Assembly (NCBI GenBank): GCA_023052935.1
Contig: CM041295.1
Span: forward strand, 23,641,575 to 23,705,574
Direction: 5' to 3'
DNA from: Piezodorus guildinii
Taxonomy: Eukaryota > Arthropoda > Insecta > Hemiptera > Pentatomidae
DNA length: 64,000 nucleotides
Shown: positions 53,062 to 63,960 of the stretch, piece after piece
How positions within the stretch are numbered: position 1 is the first letter of the stretch
Layout of the letters: the number at the start of each line of letters is the position of its first letter
Program-made: the position numbers and the translations under genes
The notes under the pieces: generated by a model
Seen by the model: the letters and a program-made list of their open reading frames with translations, nothing else
Told to the model about the DNA's origin: nothing
The model's database searches: none

Positions 53062-54264
53062 TTAAGGATTTTTTAAGGAAGGGATTAAGTTTGATACAAG
53101 ATTAGTAAGTAGTGATATTAGCGGCATAACGAGGGATTTGATTTCAGTGATGAAGGATGTCATCAAACTTGTAAGGTCTGAGACATTTGATGGAGGAGGA
53201 ATATGAGAAATTTGATGCGGATGAGGTTTTTGAGGGTTGGGTAAATTTTGAGGAATAGTTGGTTGTGGAACGGTTTGAGGATTTTGAAGTGTGCGTTGTT
53301 CCGGCAGGGCCTCGGCCTCTTTGTTGTGGTTCCCACCTCCAAGTAGATGGGCAAATGTTACATTGGAATCAATTGTTTTTGAAGGTTGTCTTCTGCTTCT
53401 GATCGGTTCAGCTGTTTCATCCAGATTCTGAGGTTTTTGGTATCTGCTTTTGAGGTTCTTGTAGACTTGACATCCCTTGTAGCTAGCCGGGTGGTCCTTG
53501 AGGCACAGAGCACAAACAGCGGGTGTTGATCTTGGTCTTGTACATTCTTCTGACTTATGTTGTTCACCGCATTTCACACAGCGTGGTATGTGGTGACAAT
53601 AACTTCTGGTATGACCATATGCCTGACAATTGTGGCACTGAACTATTTCTTTCTTAGTGTAAGGTTTTTCAACTCTTACGCTAGTATAGTATAATCTATT
53701 GAGGTCATAAATTTTTTCAACTCCTGCTGATGGTTCCAAGTCCACATAGAATAGAGGCAGAGAAATTTTATCTTTTAGGACGTTGGTGACTTGTCGCACT
53801 TTATAGCCTATCTCCGTCAGTTCTTCTTGGATAGCTGCTGCTGGTGTCGAAGGGTGTAGGTTTCTAATTAAAACCCTTAAAGCTCTCTCCTGGCGTAACT
53901 GATATGTATGAAAATCAGCTTTGGTCTCCGTCAGATATTTTACTATTTTTCTGTAGGTTTCGGCGGTAGTCGGGGATATTTTAGTATCACTGGTTCTACT
54001 TATACAATAATAACTGTTAGGATCGGTTAATTTGTTTAGATGCGCACACAGAAGTTGAAAGTTTTTAATATTTTTAACAAATATTGGTGGAGGTTGTGGT
54101 TCTTTTGGTATAGGAGAAGATTCCATTGTTTCTTTTTCAATTTGAAGGATCTGAAATGGGTTCGGTGTAAAAAACGGCGATTCTTCAGTTAATCCTTGTA
54201 ATGATGTGCTAGGCTGTGGTTCAGATCCTAAAGAGGTAGCTGAAGCAGTCGCTGGTGGAATCAT
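53062..54264 (-). CDS. Jockey C1 ORF1, Gag-like RNA-binding protein
   Basis: An intact 400-codon ORF with an ATG at 54264. The N-terminus is Pro/Ser-rich and disordered-looking (1-60). Residues about 60-200 hold an RNA-binding-type fold ending in the conserved region before the knuckles (ALRVLIRNLHPSTP, EIGYKVRQVTNVL). Three CCHC knuckles follow: C210-C213-H218-C223, C229-C232-H236-C241 and C251-C254-H258-C265. The tail is hydrophobic (about 365-400). This layout is that of jockey-clade Gag proteins, which bind element RNA and form ribonucleoprotein particles. Confidence 0.93.
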   Translation of the reverse strand: MIPPATASATSLGSEPQPSTSLQGLTEESPFFTPNPFQILQIEKETMESSPIPKEPQPPPIFVKNIKNFQLLCAHLNKLTDPNSYYCISRTSDTKISPTTAETYRKIVKYLTETKADFHTYQLRQERALRVLIRNLHPSTPAAAIQEELTEIGYKVRQVTNVLKDKISLPLFYVDLEPSAGVEKIYDLNRLYYTSVRVEKPYTKKEIVQCHNCQAYGHTRSYCHHIPRCVKCGEQHKSEECTRPRSTPAVCALCLKDHPASYKGCQVYKNLKSRYQKPQNLDETAEPIRSRRQPSKTIDSNVTFAHLLGGGNHNKEAEALPEQRTLQNPQTVPQPTIPQNLPNPQKPHPHQISHIPPPSNVSDLTSLMTSFITEIKSLVMPLISLLTNLVSNLIPSLKNP

Positions 54265-54683
54265 TTTTTTATTATTATCACGGCGAGGTCTCTGTTTTGT
54301 GGGAGACGAGTTTGAACCTGCAGATCTTACTTGTAACTTTCGAGGACATCACTTGATGAAAATATCGCATTGATTAAAAAAAAATAAATAGAAATAAATA
54401 TATAATGGAATAAGAATGAGAAGGAAAAAAAAAAAAATAAAAGAAAGATAAGGAAAAGAAAAGCAAGCCCGAGCTTGCCGAGCTAGCGGCAATCAGCTGA
54501 TCAGTGACCCTCCTTTCACTTTTTCGTGATTGTACAAAGTAAATTATAACTTTGCTTACCGAAATTTCTCCAATATTCACTGCTGTAGTATTCCTGAGGT
54601 CTAGTGATGTTTTCCAGACTGAACTCAAGCGAATTCCTACTGAAAAAAGCAAAAATCTGAGAGACGAAGTAACGTATGACTCT
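54265..54683 (-). other. Jockey C1 5' UTR with internal promoter region
   Basis: About 420 bp between the inferred 5' end and the ORF1 start. Jockey-clade elements carry an internal promoter at the very 5' end. The first bases in element sense read AGTCATACGTTACTTCGTCT, but I cannot point to a firm initiator or downstream element. An A/T homopolymer region lies at 54365-54445. Confidence 0.5.
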
Positions 54684-55470
54684 CCCCAAAATTAGGATTT
54701 TTGTCTTGTCTTCATTAATCTGAAGACCCATTCTTCTTCCTTCTGTCTCAAACACTGTAAATACCTCTTTTATGAATTTTTGAGTCCTTCCTGCTATGAA
54801 AATTTCGTCTGCATATGCCATGACTTGTGTCATCTTATCTTATAGATCGTTCCTTGTGGCATCAGCCCTGATCTTTTTATAACCGCATTTAGGACTATGT
54901 TGAACAGTAAAGGTGCAAGTGAATCTCCTTGTCTCAGTCCTGAGCTCACTGGGAATGAGTCTCCGATTGTTCCGCCAACTTTGGCCCACGGTTTCCTTCA
55001 TTGTGCACTTTGTAGGGCGAATCAGCTTAGCCGGGATGCCCATTTCTCTTATAGAATGGTACAAATCTTTCATAATTTCTATGAATATAAGAGTCATATG
55101 CAGCTTTGTAGTCTATAAAGAGTTGTCACATGCGGTTATCAAATTCATTCATTTTCTCCATCATCTGTCGGAGCGAAAATATTTGGTCAATTGTAGAACA
55201 ATTGGCCTTAAATCCTTGATATTCTCCGTGTTGTGATTCCATATACGGAATTAGGCGGTTATACAGTGTGATTGAGAACACCTTGTACCTGGTATTTAGT
55301 AAGGTGATTCCCCTTAGTTCTTGCAATCAGTCGAGTATATCTTCTTTTTAAAAATTGGTACGATCATGGACCATTCTTGCGGCATTGTCTCTGAAGTCCA
55401 TATTAGCTCTACCAATCTGTTTATTTCTTTTATTAGTCAACTAATAGAAGAAACCTCAAGGTCCTCCAGT
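54684..55470 (-). pseudogene. Element D RT, fingers and palm
   Basis: In changing frames: ELRGITLLNTRYKVFSITLY and GEYQGFKANCSTIDQIFSLR (55326-55126), GLRQGDSLAPLLFN (about 54960), and MAYADEIFIAG (about 54826-54794), followed by MGLQINEDKTKILILGR. The active-site box is YADE, not YADD. The frame stops at the C1 insertion. Confidence 0.8.
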
Positions 55471-56105
55471 CTTTAGAAATTCTGCAGGTATCCTATCTGA
55501 TCTGATCCAGGCGCCTTTTGTTTTTCAACTAATCTAAAATTAATTGGATATCAGTACCATATCCCTCTTCTGTATGGTTATAAATCCTTTGTTCATCAGT
55601 GATGGCGTTAAGGAGTTTCTTGAAGTGGTCTCTCCACCTTTCTTGTGTATCCTAGTCTACGAGCAATAGTTTACCTTCAGCATTCCTGATTGTGGCATTG
55701 TTGCTGAAACCCGCAGTAATGGTTTTAACTTCTTCAAAGAAGTTAATAGTCTTTACTTTCTCTAGTGTTGCCTGCCTCTTCTTTTTCTTCAGAACTTTTT
55801 GCTTTTATTCTTGCTTCGTGGTACTCCTTTCTACTACGTCTAGTCTCTCGATTCAAGAGAATTTATCTCTTTACATTCCTTTCCGTCACAACTTCTTCGC
55901 ATTCCTTATCAAACCACGTATTCCTTCTCCTCCTTTCCTTTTTACAGTGCAGGTCCGCTGAGTCTGATATGACTTGTTAAAGGAAGCTCCATTCTTCTTC
56001 CACATCTTTTTCTCCTTCGATTGCGGGGATGTTCCTCACACCTTGTTCAATATTAGACTGAAATCAGTTTCTAATTTCCTCCTCTTTGAGCTTCATTCTG
56101 TCCCA
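55470..56105 (-). other. Element D linker region, decayed
   Basis: The interval between the D endonuclease and RT. Short coding-like stretches on the minus strand occur, but no frame is open for long. Confidence 0.5.
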
Positions 56106-56850
56106 TTACTCTTGTCTAGGGCATAAGAATTTTACTTCTTGGTTCATCTTTGCCACAACTAAATAGTGTTCTGAATTAAAATTTGGTCCACGGTAGGATC
56201 TAACCTCCTGTATTGAGTTGAAGTACCTGGATGAGACCAATTTGTGATCTAGTTGTGTGGCTACACCTCTTGGTGAGGTCCAAGTTTCATTGTGTTTATT
56301 TTTGTGTGGAAAAATTGTACTCATGACCACTAGCGCATTAGATCTCGCAAAGCTAACCAGTCGTTCGCCATTTTCATTAGTTTCTCGATGCATGCTGTGT
56401 CTTCCAATAGAAGGGATGAATAAAGACTCTTTTCCTATCGCATTGAAATCACCCAATACTACTTTCATGTCGAATGAAGGTGCATTTCTCATAATTTTGT
56501 CTAATTCATTATAAAACTTGTCCTTTTCCTCTTCTTCCTTTTCCTCAGTTGGTGCGTGTACATTTATGAAGGTAATATTATGACGATTTCCTTTAATCCT
56601 CATGGTACATAATCTATTAGTTATCGGTCGGAAATCCAGAATCGCTGATTTCACTCGTTTTAAGACAAAGAATTCCAGTCCCAAATTCATGTCTATTCTC
56701 GCCTCCGTTGTAATATAGATCAAACTCTTTTCTGTTGGGTTTACCATATCCTGTCCATCTTGTTTCTTGAATGGCTGCAATATCCACGTTTAGTCGTGAT
56801 AATCGGTCATTTAGTTCAGTAAGGGCTCCCGGTCTATACATGGAGCGCAC
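56106..56850 (-). pseudogene. Element D APE-type endonuclease
   Basis: Two overlapping frames. 56850-56617: RSMYRPGALTELNDRLSRLN, VDIAAIQETRWTG (catalytic Glu). 56780-56106: RHNITFINVHAPTEEKEEEE, VVLGDFNAIGKES (Asp, Asn), THNETWTSP-like block and FNSEHYLVVAKM, where the SDH motif is SEH. This is the RTE-like endonuclease with a single frameshift near 56640. Confidence 0.82.
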
Positions 56851-57065
56851 ATTCCAAGTTCCGAATTTGTGAGAGTTCCATGTCGTTTCCGTAAAACAGT
56901 CCGATTCCCGAGGCTTCGTTGTTGAGCTTTTGTAACTGGATGATTTTTTATAAGAGGCGTGGTGTCAGCCTTCCTCTTAACCCCTCCTTTTATCCAGGCT
57001 TGGGACTGGCAGTGGTCCAGTAAACTGACTACACTGGCGGAGTTAGGGATCGATATACAGGCCAA
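56851..57065 (-). mobile_element. Element D 5' region
   Basis: Just upstream of the endonuclease and similar to 23770-23905. It reads WNVRSMYRPG across the start of the endonuclease in one frame. No ORF1 is recognised. Confidence 0.5.
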
Positions 57066-57104
57066 AACTATGAAGTTTAGCTCGAAGCTCCCTGTCCTGT
57101 GAAG

Positions 57105-57465
57105 AATTGCGGTATCCAGTAGTCCGAGGGGAACCATTTGGCTTCGAGACGAGATTTCACTGTGGGAAAATATTTCCGAAGTGAACTACCTTTTGGTGTA
57201 TTAATCCAAGTTAGATCCATTTCTCAATAGTTTCCTCTCGGATCTTCATTTTCCGTTTCGTGGGTTCTTAATAATCCTCACTCGGAGATTTTCAGGTAGG
57301 CATGCCAAGCCTACATTTTTGTACATATATATTGCGTCACATTTTATCGCAGGAGGAGGTCGATAGGTACCGCCTCCGCTAAGATCTGCACTGATTCATA
57401 GGATGTCCATCTCTAAGCCCTTGTGACGCGCATCAGAGCCATCTTGGTTGAAGCCAACCTTTTTC
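57105..57465 (-). pseudogene. I/LOA-like RT C-terminal relic
   Basis: Minus strand reads RWTSYESVQILAEAVPIDLL (about 57413-57352), then KIREETIEKWI, and in the next frame TPKGSSLRKYFPTVKSRLEA and KWFPSD (about 57197-57120). These match the SYEAxxVLAGxxPIDLL and KGxxTRxFFPxVxxRL blocks after the RT in I/LOA-group elements. It stops abruptly at about 57105. Confidence 0.6.
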
Positions 57466-57736
57466 TCTGGCACGGTGTGAGGTTCCTATACCAAGTATCT
57501 GGGCATCACTCCTAAAGTAGCTATCGAAGTTTGGACCTCCTTTCCTACGAATCCCTTCAAACCGATTTGAAAACACACCATTGGGATACCATATACTCCT
57601 ATAACCAAACGGTCGTATGATATCCACTCCCACCTCAAACATGAAAACCTTGCTTTCCACACATGCTCCTCTTAAAACCCGAATCTCACGCCATCCCATC
57701 GCTAAGAAAAAATAGTCACTATAGAAGGACGTGTAA

Positions 57737-58102
57737 ATAGAGCTTAACAACACAATTACTATTAGAGGTATACCGGAAAGGCCGGGTGAGATCGTACTGG
57801 GAACGATACTTAGCGTCAGCGCGGGCCTTGGCGTACAGCTCAGCCCTGGAGACCTGGACCACGCGGTACGTCTGAAGCCCAAGGAACCTGAGACCCCGGG
57901 GACCATCATTGCTCGTTTCAGCAAACGGACGGTGAAAGACGACTTGGTCAGGCAGCGAAAAGTGAAAAGAGACTTTTCTACGCGCCACCTCGGATGGGAA
58001 GAAAACAACAGTCTTCCCGTCTACGTCAGCGAGGCAATGACAGCCACTAATATACACTTGTACTGTCTGGCCAGACAGCACAAAGGTGTCAGCCAGTATT
58101 AA
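57737..58102 (+). pseudogene. ORF1/FP25-like protein domain, no start codon
   Basis: A 121-codon open frame on the plus strand without an ATG at its head. It reads LNNTITIRGIPERPGEIVLG, ILSVSAGLGVQLSPGDLDHA, VRLKPKEPETPGTIIARFSK and LPVYVSEAMTATNIHLYCLA in succession. The order GIPE...GE, a helix ending LGV, D-aliphatic-R, then P-x-IIARF, then a V-x-EAMT-x-x-N-x-x-L-x-x-AR element is that of ORF1 proteins of several non-LTR elements and of the related FP25K C-terminal fold. It is GC-richer than its surroundings. It lies 340 bp upstream of the plus-strand family B RT and could be its ORF1 with the endonuclease deleted, or a separate fragment. Confidence 0.6.
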
Positions 58103-58435
58103 GTATGTGTAGTTTAGGGGGGGGGGTCGGTCAGATGCCGGATGTCGGATGGTTGCCCAGCTGTTAATTATAAATAAATCATCCGACTTAGATGCTCTTA
58201 TCTGAAAATTCAGTTTAATATTTTGTTTGTCTTTTTTTCTATTTTATGTTTTTAAAAGATTTATTATTTTGGTTTATTTTCTTTCGCTCTATAAAAGTAT
58301 AAATTTTAGTTTTCTGTTTTGGAACATTTTCAGTTTATATCCCCATTATTTTCATTCTTATATTCAATTTTCTTTTTTTTTTCATCTTTTTAGTCATTAT
58401 TTATATGTTTTATCTGTATGTATTTTATTTTATTT
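58103..58435. other. T-rich spacer
   Basis: Includes a G9 run at 58118-58126 and a long T-rich stretch. No endonuclease domain is found where one would be expected between ORF1 and RT. Confidence 0.4.
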
Positions 58436-59925
58436 TGACTTTACCCATATTTCCTATGACGAATTACTAATAGCCATCCTTAAATCCCACACAAACGATT
58501 ACGGACCTGACAACATTCCAGTTAAACTAATAAAATCCTATCATCCAGTCCTTATACCAAGTTTTATATCATATTTACAATTTTTCCTTGCAAAACTTCA
58601 TATTCCCTGCTTTTTAAAAACCGCTTTAATTAGACCACTTAATAAGATCCCAAATCCTACCACACCGTCTGTTTCCGCCATATTTCCCTTTTTTCTAATC
58701 TTTCCAAAACACTAGAATAGAATGTATTGTACAAAAGCAATTATCAAATTTCCTTGAAGAACTTTCCCATATCAATCCTCTCCAATCCGGCTTCCGACCT
58801 GGTCATTGAACGCAATCCGCTCTTCTAAAAATAACCACACTACAATTTGCAATAGAACACCAAAAACTTACAATTCTTGTCTTTCTATATTTTACCAAGG
58901 CATTTGATACAGTTGACCATACAATCCTTCTCACCAAACTACGAAACCTTCTTTTATCCAATAGTGCTCTGCACAGGTTTAAGTCTTTTCTCTCCGATCG
59001 CTCACAGTATGTGGTTGTTCCAGGCCAACCTCCTTCCAGAACTTTGCCATTGTCATGTGGTGTTCCTCAGGGATCATCACTATCTCCTACCCTCTTTGCT
59101 ACCTACATAAGCGACCTTCCCTTCCATATCCATCACTCCCAATACCATATGTATGAGGATGACCTCCAAATTTACCTCTCCTTCCCTCCGCCGGACCTAT
59201 TACTAGCAACAGAAAAGCTTCAAGAAAAGCTTTCCCTAATCCCAACACTATTTTTAAATAATCAATCTATAAAGTTCCACCAAACCGTCAAAAACCTTGG
59301 AGTAAAAACTGTCGATCAATCTCTTTCCTGGAAAATCCACGTTTCCGAAATTTCCCGACGCACCATTTCCATCTTGAAACTCCTTAATTACCACCGTCAC
59401 CTTCTTCCATTTGAAACCCGTAAACTCTTGGTCTGTTCATTAATATTCCCCCACTTTGACTACTGTTGTGCGGTGTATGGGGGTGTTTTGGGGATCTTGA
59501 AGCAAAACTAAACGATTGTTTAACTGCCTGATACGTTTCACCTTTGGGATATCCGGAGACACCTCTGTAACCCGATTCTACGATGAGTTAATGTGGCTTT
59601 ATCCTTCCTATCGTTCTAAGTACTTCCTGGCATCCTTTCTTTACCAAGTTCTCCAATCCCAACGTCCATCGTACATCTCAGATATATTTTCATTGAAATC
59701 CTCCGTCCACAAATGCGACACTCGTTCCCGACCTTCGGACCTGTATGTAACGCCTCATCGAACCGCAGCTTCCGACAGATCTTTTCTCATCCGATCTTCG
59801 TCCGTATGGAATTCTATTCCTTCTTATATCCGTCACTCCAATACTCTTCCGACCTTCAAATCCGTTCAAACACTTTTTGTCTATCTAGTTCTCAAATAAC
59901 CCTAATTTATTAGCAAATTTCAATA
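58436..59925 (+). mobile_element. Family B (CR1/L2-like) element, longest copy
   Basis: Plus-strand RT from its N-terminus to its C-terminus, 5' incomplete (no endonuclease). Followed directly by the 3' end of jockey C3 on the other strand, so its own 3' UTR is missing or displaced. Confidence 0.8.
58440..59899 (+). pseudogene. Family B reverse transcriptase
   Basis: 58440-58715 reads TNDYGPDNIPVKLIKSYHPV and PCFLKTALIRPLNKIPN (fingers). A broken stretch holds GFRPGH and FTKAFDTVDHTILL (motif A with Asp; about 58895). 59011-59511 has CGVPQGSSLSPTLFATYISD and MYEDDLQIYLSF, where the box is YEDD instead of YADD. 59516-59899 is the C-terminal block (FLYQVLQSQRPSYI, VWNSIPSYIRH). Frame breaks near 58715, 58990 and 59511. 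Confidence 0.82.
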
Positions 59926-60238
59926 AAAATATTTACAATATAAACAAAAGAAAATTCAAATTACATAAAATGAAACTAAAATTAATAAAGGTATATAATA
60001 ACAATATTTATAACTTGAATAAATACTAGGTTAATAAATAAATAAACAAACATGGACACACTCATACTTATATACAAAATTTACAATTTGCTAGGGAACC
60101 ACGGACAATTTGTGGAGGGCAAGCAGAATCCGGGGGATCCCAGCGCTTCCCTCTCAGACGCATCACTGATCAGAGCCAGCGGAAGCGAACTCACATGAGA
60201 GGAGAATCTGACCAGTGTCAGAACTCCAAAATAGATAT

Positions 60239-61980
60239 TTATAAAACGTCTCGGGGCCACTGCCATTTCAACCTTCTAGGAGGGTTGTATGGATGAGTGG
60301 AGCTGGATAGGGATTGTGCTAGAGGATCAGGATGATGAATGAGGTTCTGATGGAACTTGGAAGGAATCAGGTCTAAAATAAATGGAACATTAAGGTCGTG
60401 GTGCAAGGTATAGTTGTTGACATAATAAGGAGCATTTACTATTATTCGGAGGACTTTGGATTGAAAGGACTGAATGCGTTTGATGTTAGAACGTTTAGCT
60501 GTCCCCCACAGTTCAAGTCCGTAGGTCCAGATAGGCTTCAGTATCGACTTGAAGATTAATAATTTGTTGTCAACTGTAAGTTTAGATTTTTGGTTGAGTA
60601 GTCGGTATAACTGTCCGAATCTTCGTTCGAGTTCTTGTCTTTTAAGTCTTGTATGTGGGCTCCATGTCAATCTTTTGTCTAGTAAAAAGCCAAGATACCG
60701 GACTGCGTCTGAGGAAGGAAGCGGTATGGTATTGAAATGAACACTTGGACAGGATTTGCGTCGAAGGGTGAAGGTGACGTGTCTGCATTCGCTTTCGTTT
60801 ACCTTAATACGCCATGCATTACACCAGTCTTCGATAAGAAAAAGGTGCCTTTGGAGATTCAGTGATACTGCTTCAGGATCGAAATTGGATGATAATATGG
60901 CGGTGTCATCAGCAAAAGTTGCCGAAATCAGGATCAGTAGGGATATCGGCGGTGTAAAGGATGTAGAGGACGGGTCCCAGGACGCTGCCTTGAGGAACAC
61001 CGGCCTCAACAGGATAAAAGTTGGAAAATTCTACACCACAGCGAACTCGGAAGGAACGGTTTGATAGATAGGATCGTAGGATGAGGTATAGAGACTGGGG
61101 TAAATGGGTTTTCAGTTTGAAGATTAATCCAGTGTGCCATACCCGGTCTAAAGCTTGCGCTATGTACAGAAACGCACCAGAACAATACTATTAGCATTCA
61201 AGAGCTGAGGAAATATAGTCTATAACTCGGAGTCCTTGTTGAACTGTGGAATGTTGAAGACGGAATCCAAACTGATGGGAAGGAAGATTTTGAGATTCTA
61301 ATAGAGGTAGGATTCGTTTAAGAAGGAGCTTTTCGAAGACTTTTGAGAGGATGGGGAGTAGACTAATAGGTTTGTAAGATGAAGTGATATTGGAAGGTTT
61401 GCCAGGTTTTAGGAAAAGAATAATAGCGGAATGTTTCCATAACAGAGAAAAATAGGTGGTGCATCCTACGCGTAGGATGCAGTTGTAGATATATGTGAGG
61501 AATATAGTAGCTTTCTGTGGAAGTTGTCGGAGGATCTGGGGAGTAAGGAGATCGTGTCCAGGGAGGGTCAGTTTTCGGAGAAGATATTTGACCTCAGAGG
61601 GATTAATAGCTTAAGGAGGTAGGGAAAGTGGGATTGGTGACCTGAGAAAATCTTGCATTGTTGCGGTATGATTGATGTGGGATTCCGGGTGAGGAGTGAA
61701 TACTTTGGAGAGATGTGTGGCGAATTCCTCGGCTTTATCTTCATCAAACGCAGCCCAGGAGTCATCACCACGCCGGAGAGGATGGGAAACTGGATGGGAT
61801 TTTAGTATATTTTTGGTGTCATTCCCCAGGGAATTATCACGAGCCGACAGAGAAGAGAGGGAGGAAATAAAGGACTGGGAACAGAAGATCGCCACATCCC
61901 GCTTCAATTGCCTACAATAAAAGTTATAGGAGCGGCGATCTGTTGGGTGTCGGATGCGCTGCCATAATGATCTGGCTCGG
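60239..61980 (-). pseudogene. Jockey C3 reverse transcriptase, broken
   Basis: 61009-60239 gives [58 protein letters not shown] and SNYTLHH-like NNYTLHHDLNVPFI. Short deletions before FADD and frame breaks near 61010, 61200, 61470 and 61610 split the remaining fingers and linker (RRGDDSWAAFDEDKAEEF, about 61800). Confidence 0.85.
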
Positions 61981-61999
61981 CGTTTGGTGTGGATAAGGT

Positions 62000-62868
62000 C
62001 TATGATTGGTTGCGGTAAATTGTTTTGTGAGGATTTATATTGGTGTGCATAGGAGAGGAGGCAGTCCAGACAGCTTGCTGAATGGCAGTGGTAAAGGAGT
62101 TTACGGCTTCGTCAAGATTATTGGTTAGGATTTGGCGAAAGAGGTTCCAGTTGACGGGGCCTCGGATGCATGACGGTGGGATGGGTTTTGGAATTGGAGT
62201 GAGAGATAGTTTTAGGATCAGTGGACGATGGTCTGAGGATAGTTCATCAATTCGAGTTACTGATAAGTTGAGGGAGTCCAATCCGCTGTGAATGAAGAAG
62301 TCAAGGATTTCAGGATTACGATTAGGATCGGTTGGCCAGTAGGTAGGGGAGTCAGGAGGTAGGAGGTTAAAATGTCGGGAGTTGAGTGCAGACAGCAAAT
62401 TTCGTCCACGAGAATTCGTTGTTTTGGAACCCCACTGTTGGTGCTTGGCGTTTAAGTCAGCACCCAAAATGAAATGATTTCCTAAGGAATTCAGGAAAGA
62501 TACAAATTCGGTGTTGGAAATGGAATGTTTGGGAGGGCAATATGCTGATGTAAGGGTTACCGGAAAAGAAAAAGTTGATGACTATGGCTGTGGATTGTAG
62601 GAAATCATAGGTAGGAAGTCGGAGTAAATGATGAGAGAGGATTGGTGGACAATGATAGCAGAACCGGCATGGGCTTTGACGTCTGGGTGGTCAGTACAGT
62701 ATGTCATGTATTGTGGTATTTTGAAAAACTGTCGAGTGGTTAGTCTAGTTTCGGTAATAAATGCCACATCAACTGCTTTGTCTTGCAACAACGCTGTCAC
62801 TTCGTCAGTAAGATTTCTAACACCATTCGCATTCTAAAGGAAAATGGATAAGGAGTTAGGTGAAGTCA
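62000..62868 (-). pseudogene. Jockey C3 endonuclease, broken
   Basis: 62800-62582 has MTALLQDKAVDVAFITETRL (Glu), and 62467-62000 has MGADLNAKHQQWGSKTTNSR (Asp, Asn), DFFIHSGLDSLN and SSDHRPLIL. A stop replaces part of the NANG segment near 62830 and a 2-bp-scale loss near 62575 shifts the frame. As in C1, the ORF1 stop and ORF2 ATG are adjacent (TAAATG). Confidence 0.85.
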
Positions 62869-63960
62869 TTTAAGGATTTTTTAAGGTAGGGATTAAATTT
62901 GATACTAGATTAGTGAGGAGTAATATTAGTGGCATAACAAGGGATTTGATTTCGGAGATGAATGATGTCATTAAACTGGTAAGATCTGTTACATTTGATG
63001 GAAGAGTGTTTTGAGGATTAGAGAAACTTTGAGGAATTAGGTAGGTTTGGAAATGGATTGAGAATGTTGAGGTAAACGTTGTTCCGGCAGGGTCTCGGCT
63101 TCATTAATCTGGTTCCCACCTTCAAGCAAGCGGGCAAGTGATACATTGGAATCTATAAATTTAGATGGTTCTCTTCTGAGTCTTAATATGCTAGCTATTT
63201 CTTGTACCTGAGGTTTTTTAAATCTGTTCCTTAGAGCTTAACATTTGGCATCCCTTGTAGTTGGCTGGATGGTCCTTGAGGCACAGAGCATATCTTGCAG
63301 GTGATCACTTCGGTGTTGTGCATTCTCCAGATTTATGCTGTTCACCGCATTTTACACAGCGCGGTGTGTGATGGCAATAGGTTTTAGTATGACCATATGC
63401 CTGTCAATAGTGGCATTGAAGTATATCTTTGTTCGTATAGGGTTTTTTCAACTTTTACACTGGGTAACATGGTCTTATGAGATCATAAATGTTTTCTACT
63501 CCTGTTGATGGTTCCAAAGAATAAGGGTAGAGGAACTTTATCTTTTAATACATTGATAACTTGGCGCACTTTGTAGCCCGTCTCGGCCAATACCTCTTTA
63601 ATGGCTTCCGTCGGTGTTGAAGAATGTAGGTTTCTTATCACAACCCTTAGTGCTCTCTCCTGGAGTAACTGATAAGTTTGAAAATCAGCTTTGATGTCGT
63701 AAGATATTTAACAATTTTTCTATAGGTTTCGGCAGTGTCCGGAGATATTTTTGTGTCGTCGGTTCTATTCATGCACGGGTAGCTTCCAGGGTTCGTTAAT
63801 TTATTTAGTTGTGCACATAACAGTTGAAAGTTTTTGACAAATATGGGAGGAGGTGGTGGGTCCTTGGGTGTAGGGGCAGATTCCATGTCTTCTTTTTCAT
63901 TATGGAGGATCTGAAACCCTGAGACGATGTGCTAGGTTGGGTTTCAGATTTCAAAGTGTT
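62869..63960 (-). pseudogene. Jockey C3 ORF1, broken
   Basis: The N-terminal piece 63886-63647 reads MESAPTPKDPPPPPIFVKNF and DTAETYRKIVKYL, matching C1 ORF1. The knuckle region (about 63260-63420) is recognisable in shifted frames (CVKCGEQHK-like, HPANYKGC) with stops. The very N-terminus is near the window edge. Confidence 0.82.

Larger units (their letters stand above)
49936..54683 (-). mobile_element. Jockey-clade element C1, nearly intact
   Basis: A 4.75-kb minus-strand element inserted into RTE-like D. The flanks carry CCCCACAAT (49927-49935) and CCCCAAAAT (54684-54692), a 9-bp duplication with one mismatch. Order: 5' UTR of about 0.42 kb, ORF1 (400 codons), ORF2 starting on the next base, 3' UTR and a T-rich tail in plus orientation (49936-49962). 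Only one small indel breaks ORF2, so this is the best-preserved element in the window. Confidence 0.92.
49245..57065 (-). mobile_element. RTE-like element D, split by jockey C1
   Basis: Minus-strand RTE-like element in two halves: 57065 to 54684 (5' region, endonuclease, RT up to LILGR) and 49926 to 49245 (RT thumb and C-terminus, 3' end). The 3' end has an AATG-type repeat (49248-49263 as ATTC repeats). Numerous frame breaks and a mutated active site make it a dead copy. Element C1 lies exactly between the two halves. Confidence 0.85.

Noticed and set aside
57719..58081. Minus-strand ORF of 120 codons
   Set aside because: It lies opposite the plus-strand ORF1/FP25-like frame, which has a recognisable protein pattern. 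The minus frame matches nothing.
58080..58130. G9 run as a possible quadruplex or regulatory site
   Set aside because: A single G run is not enough to form a supported structure.
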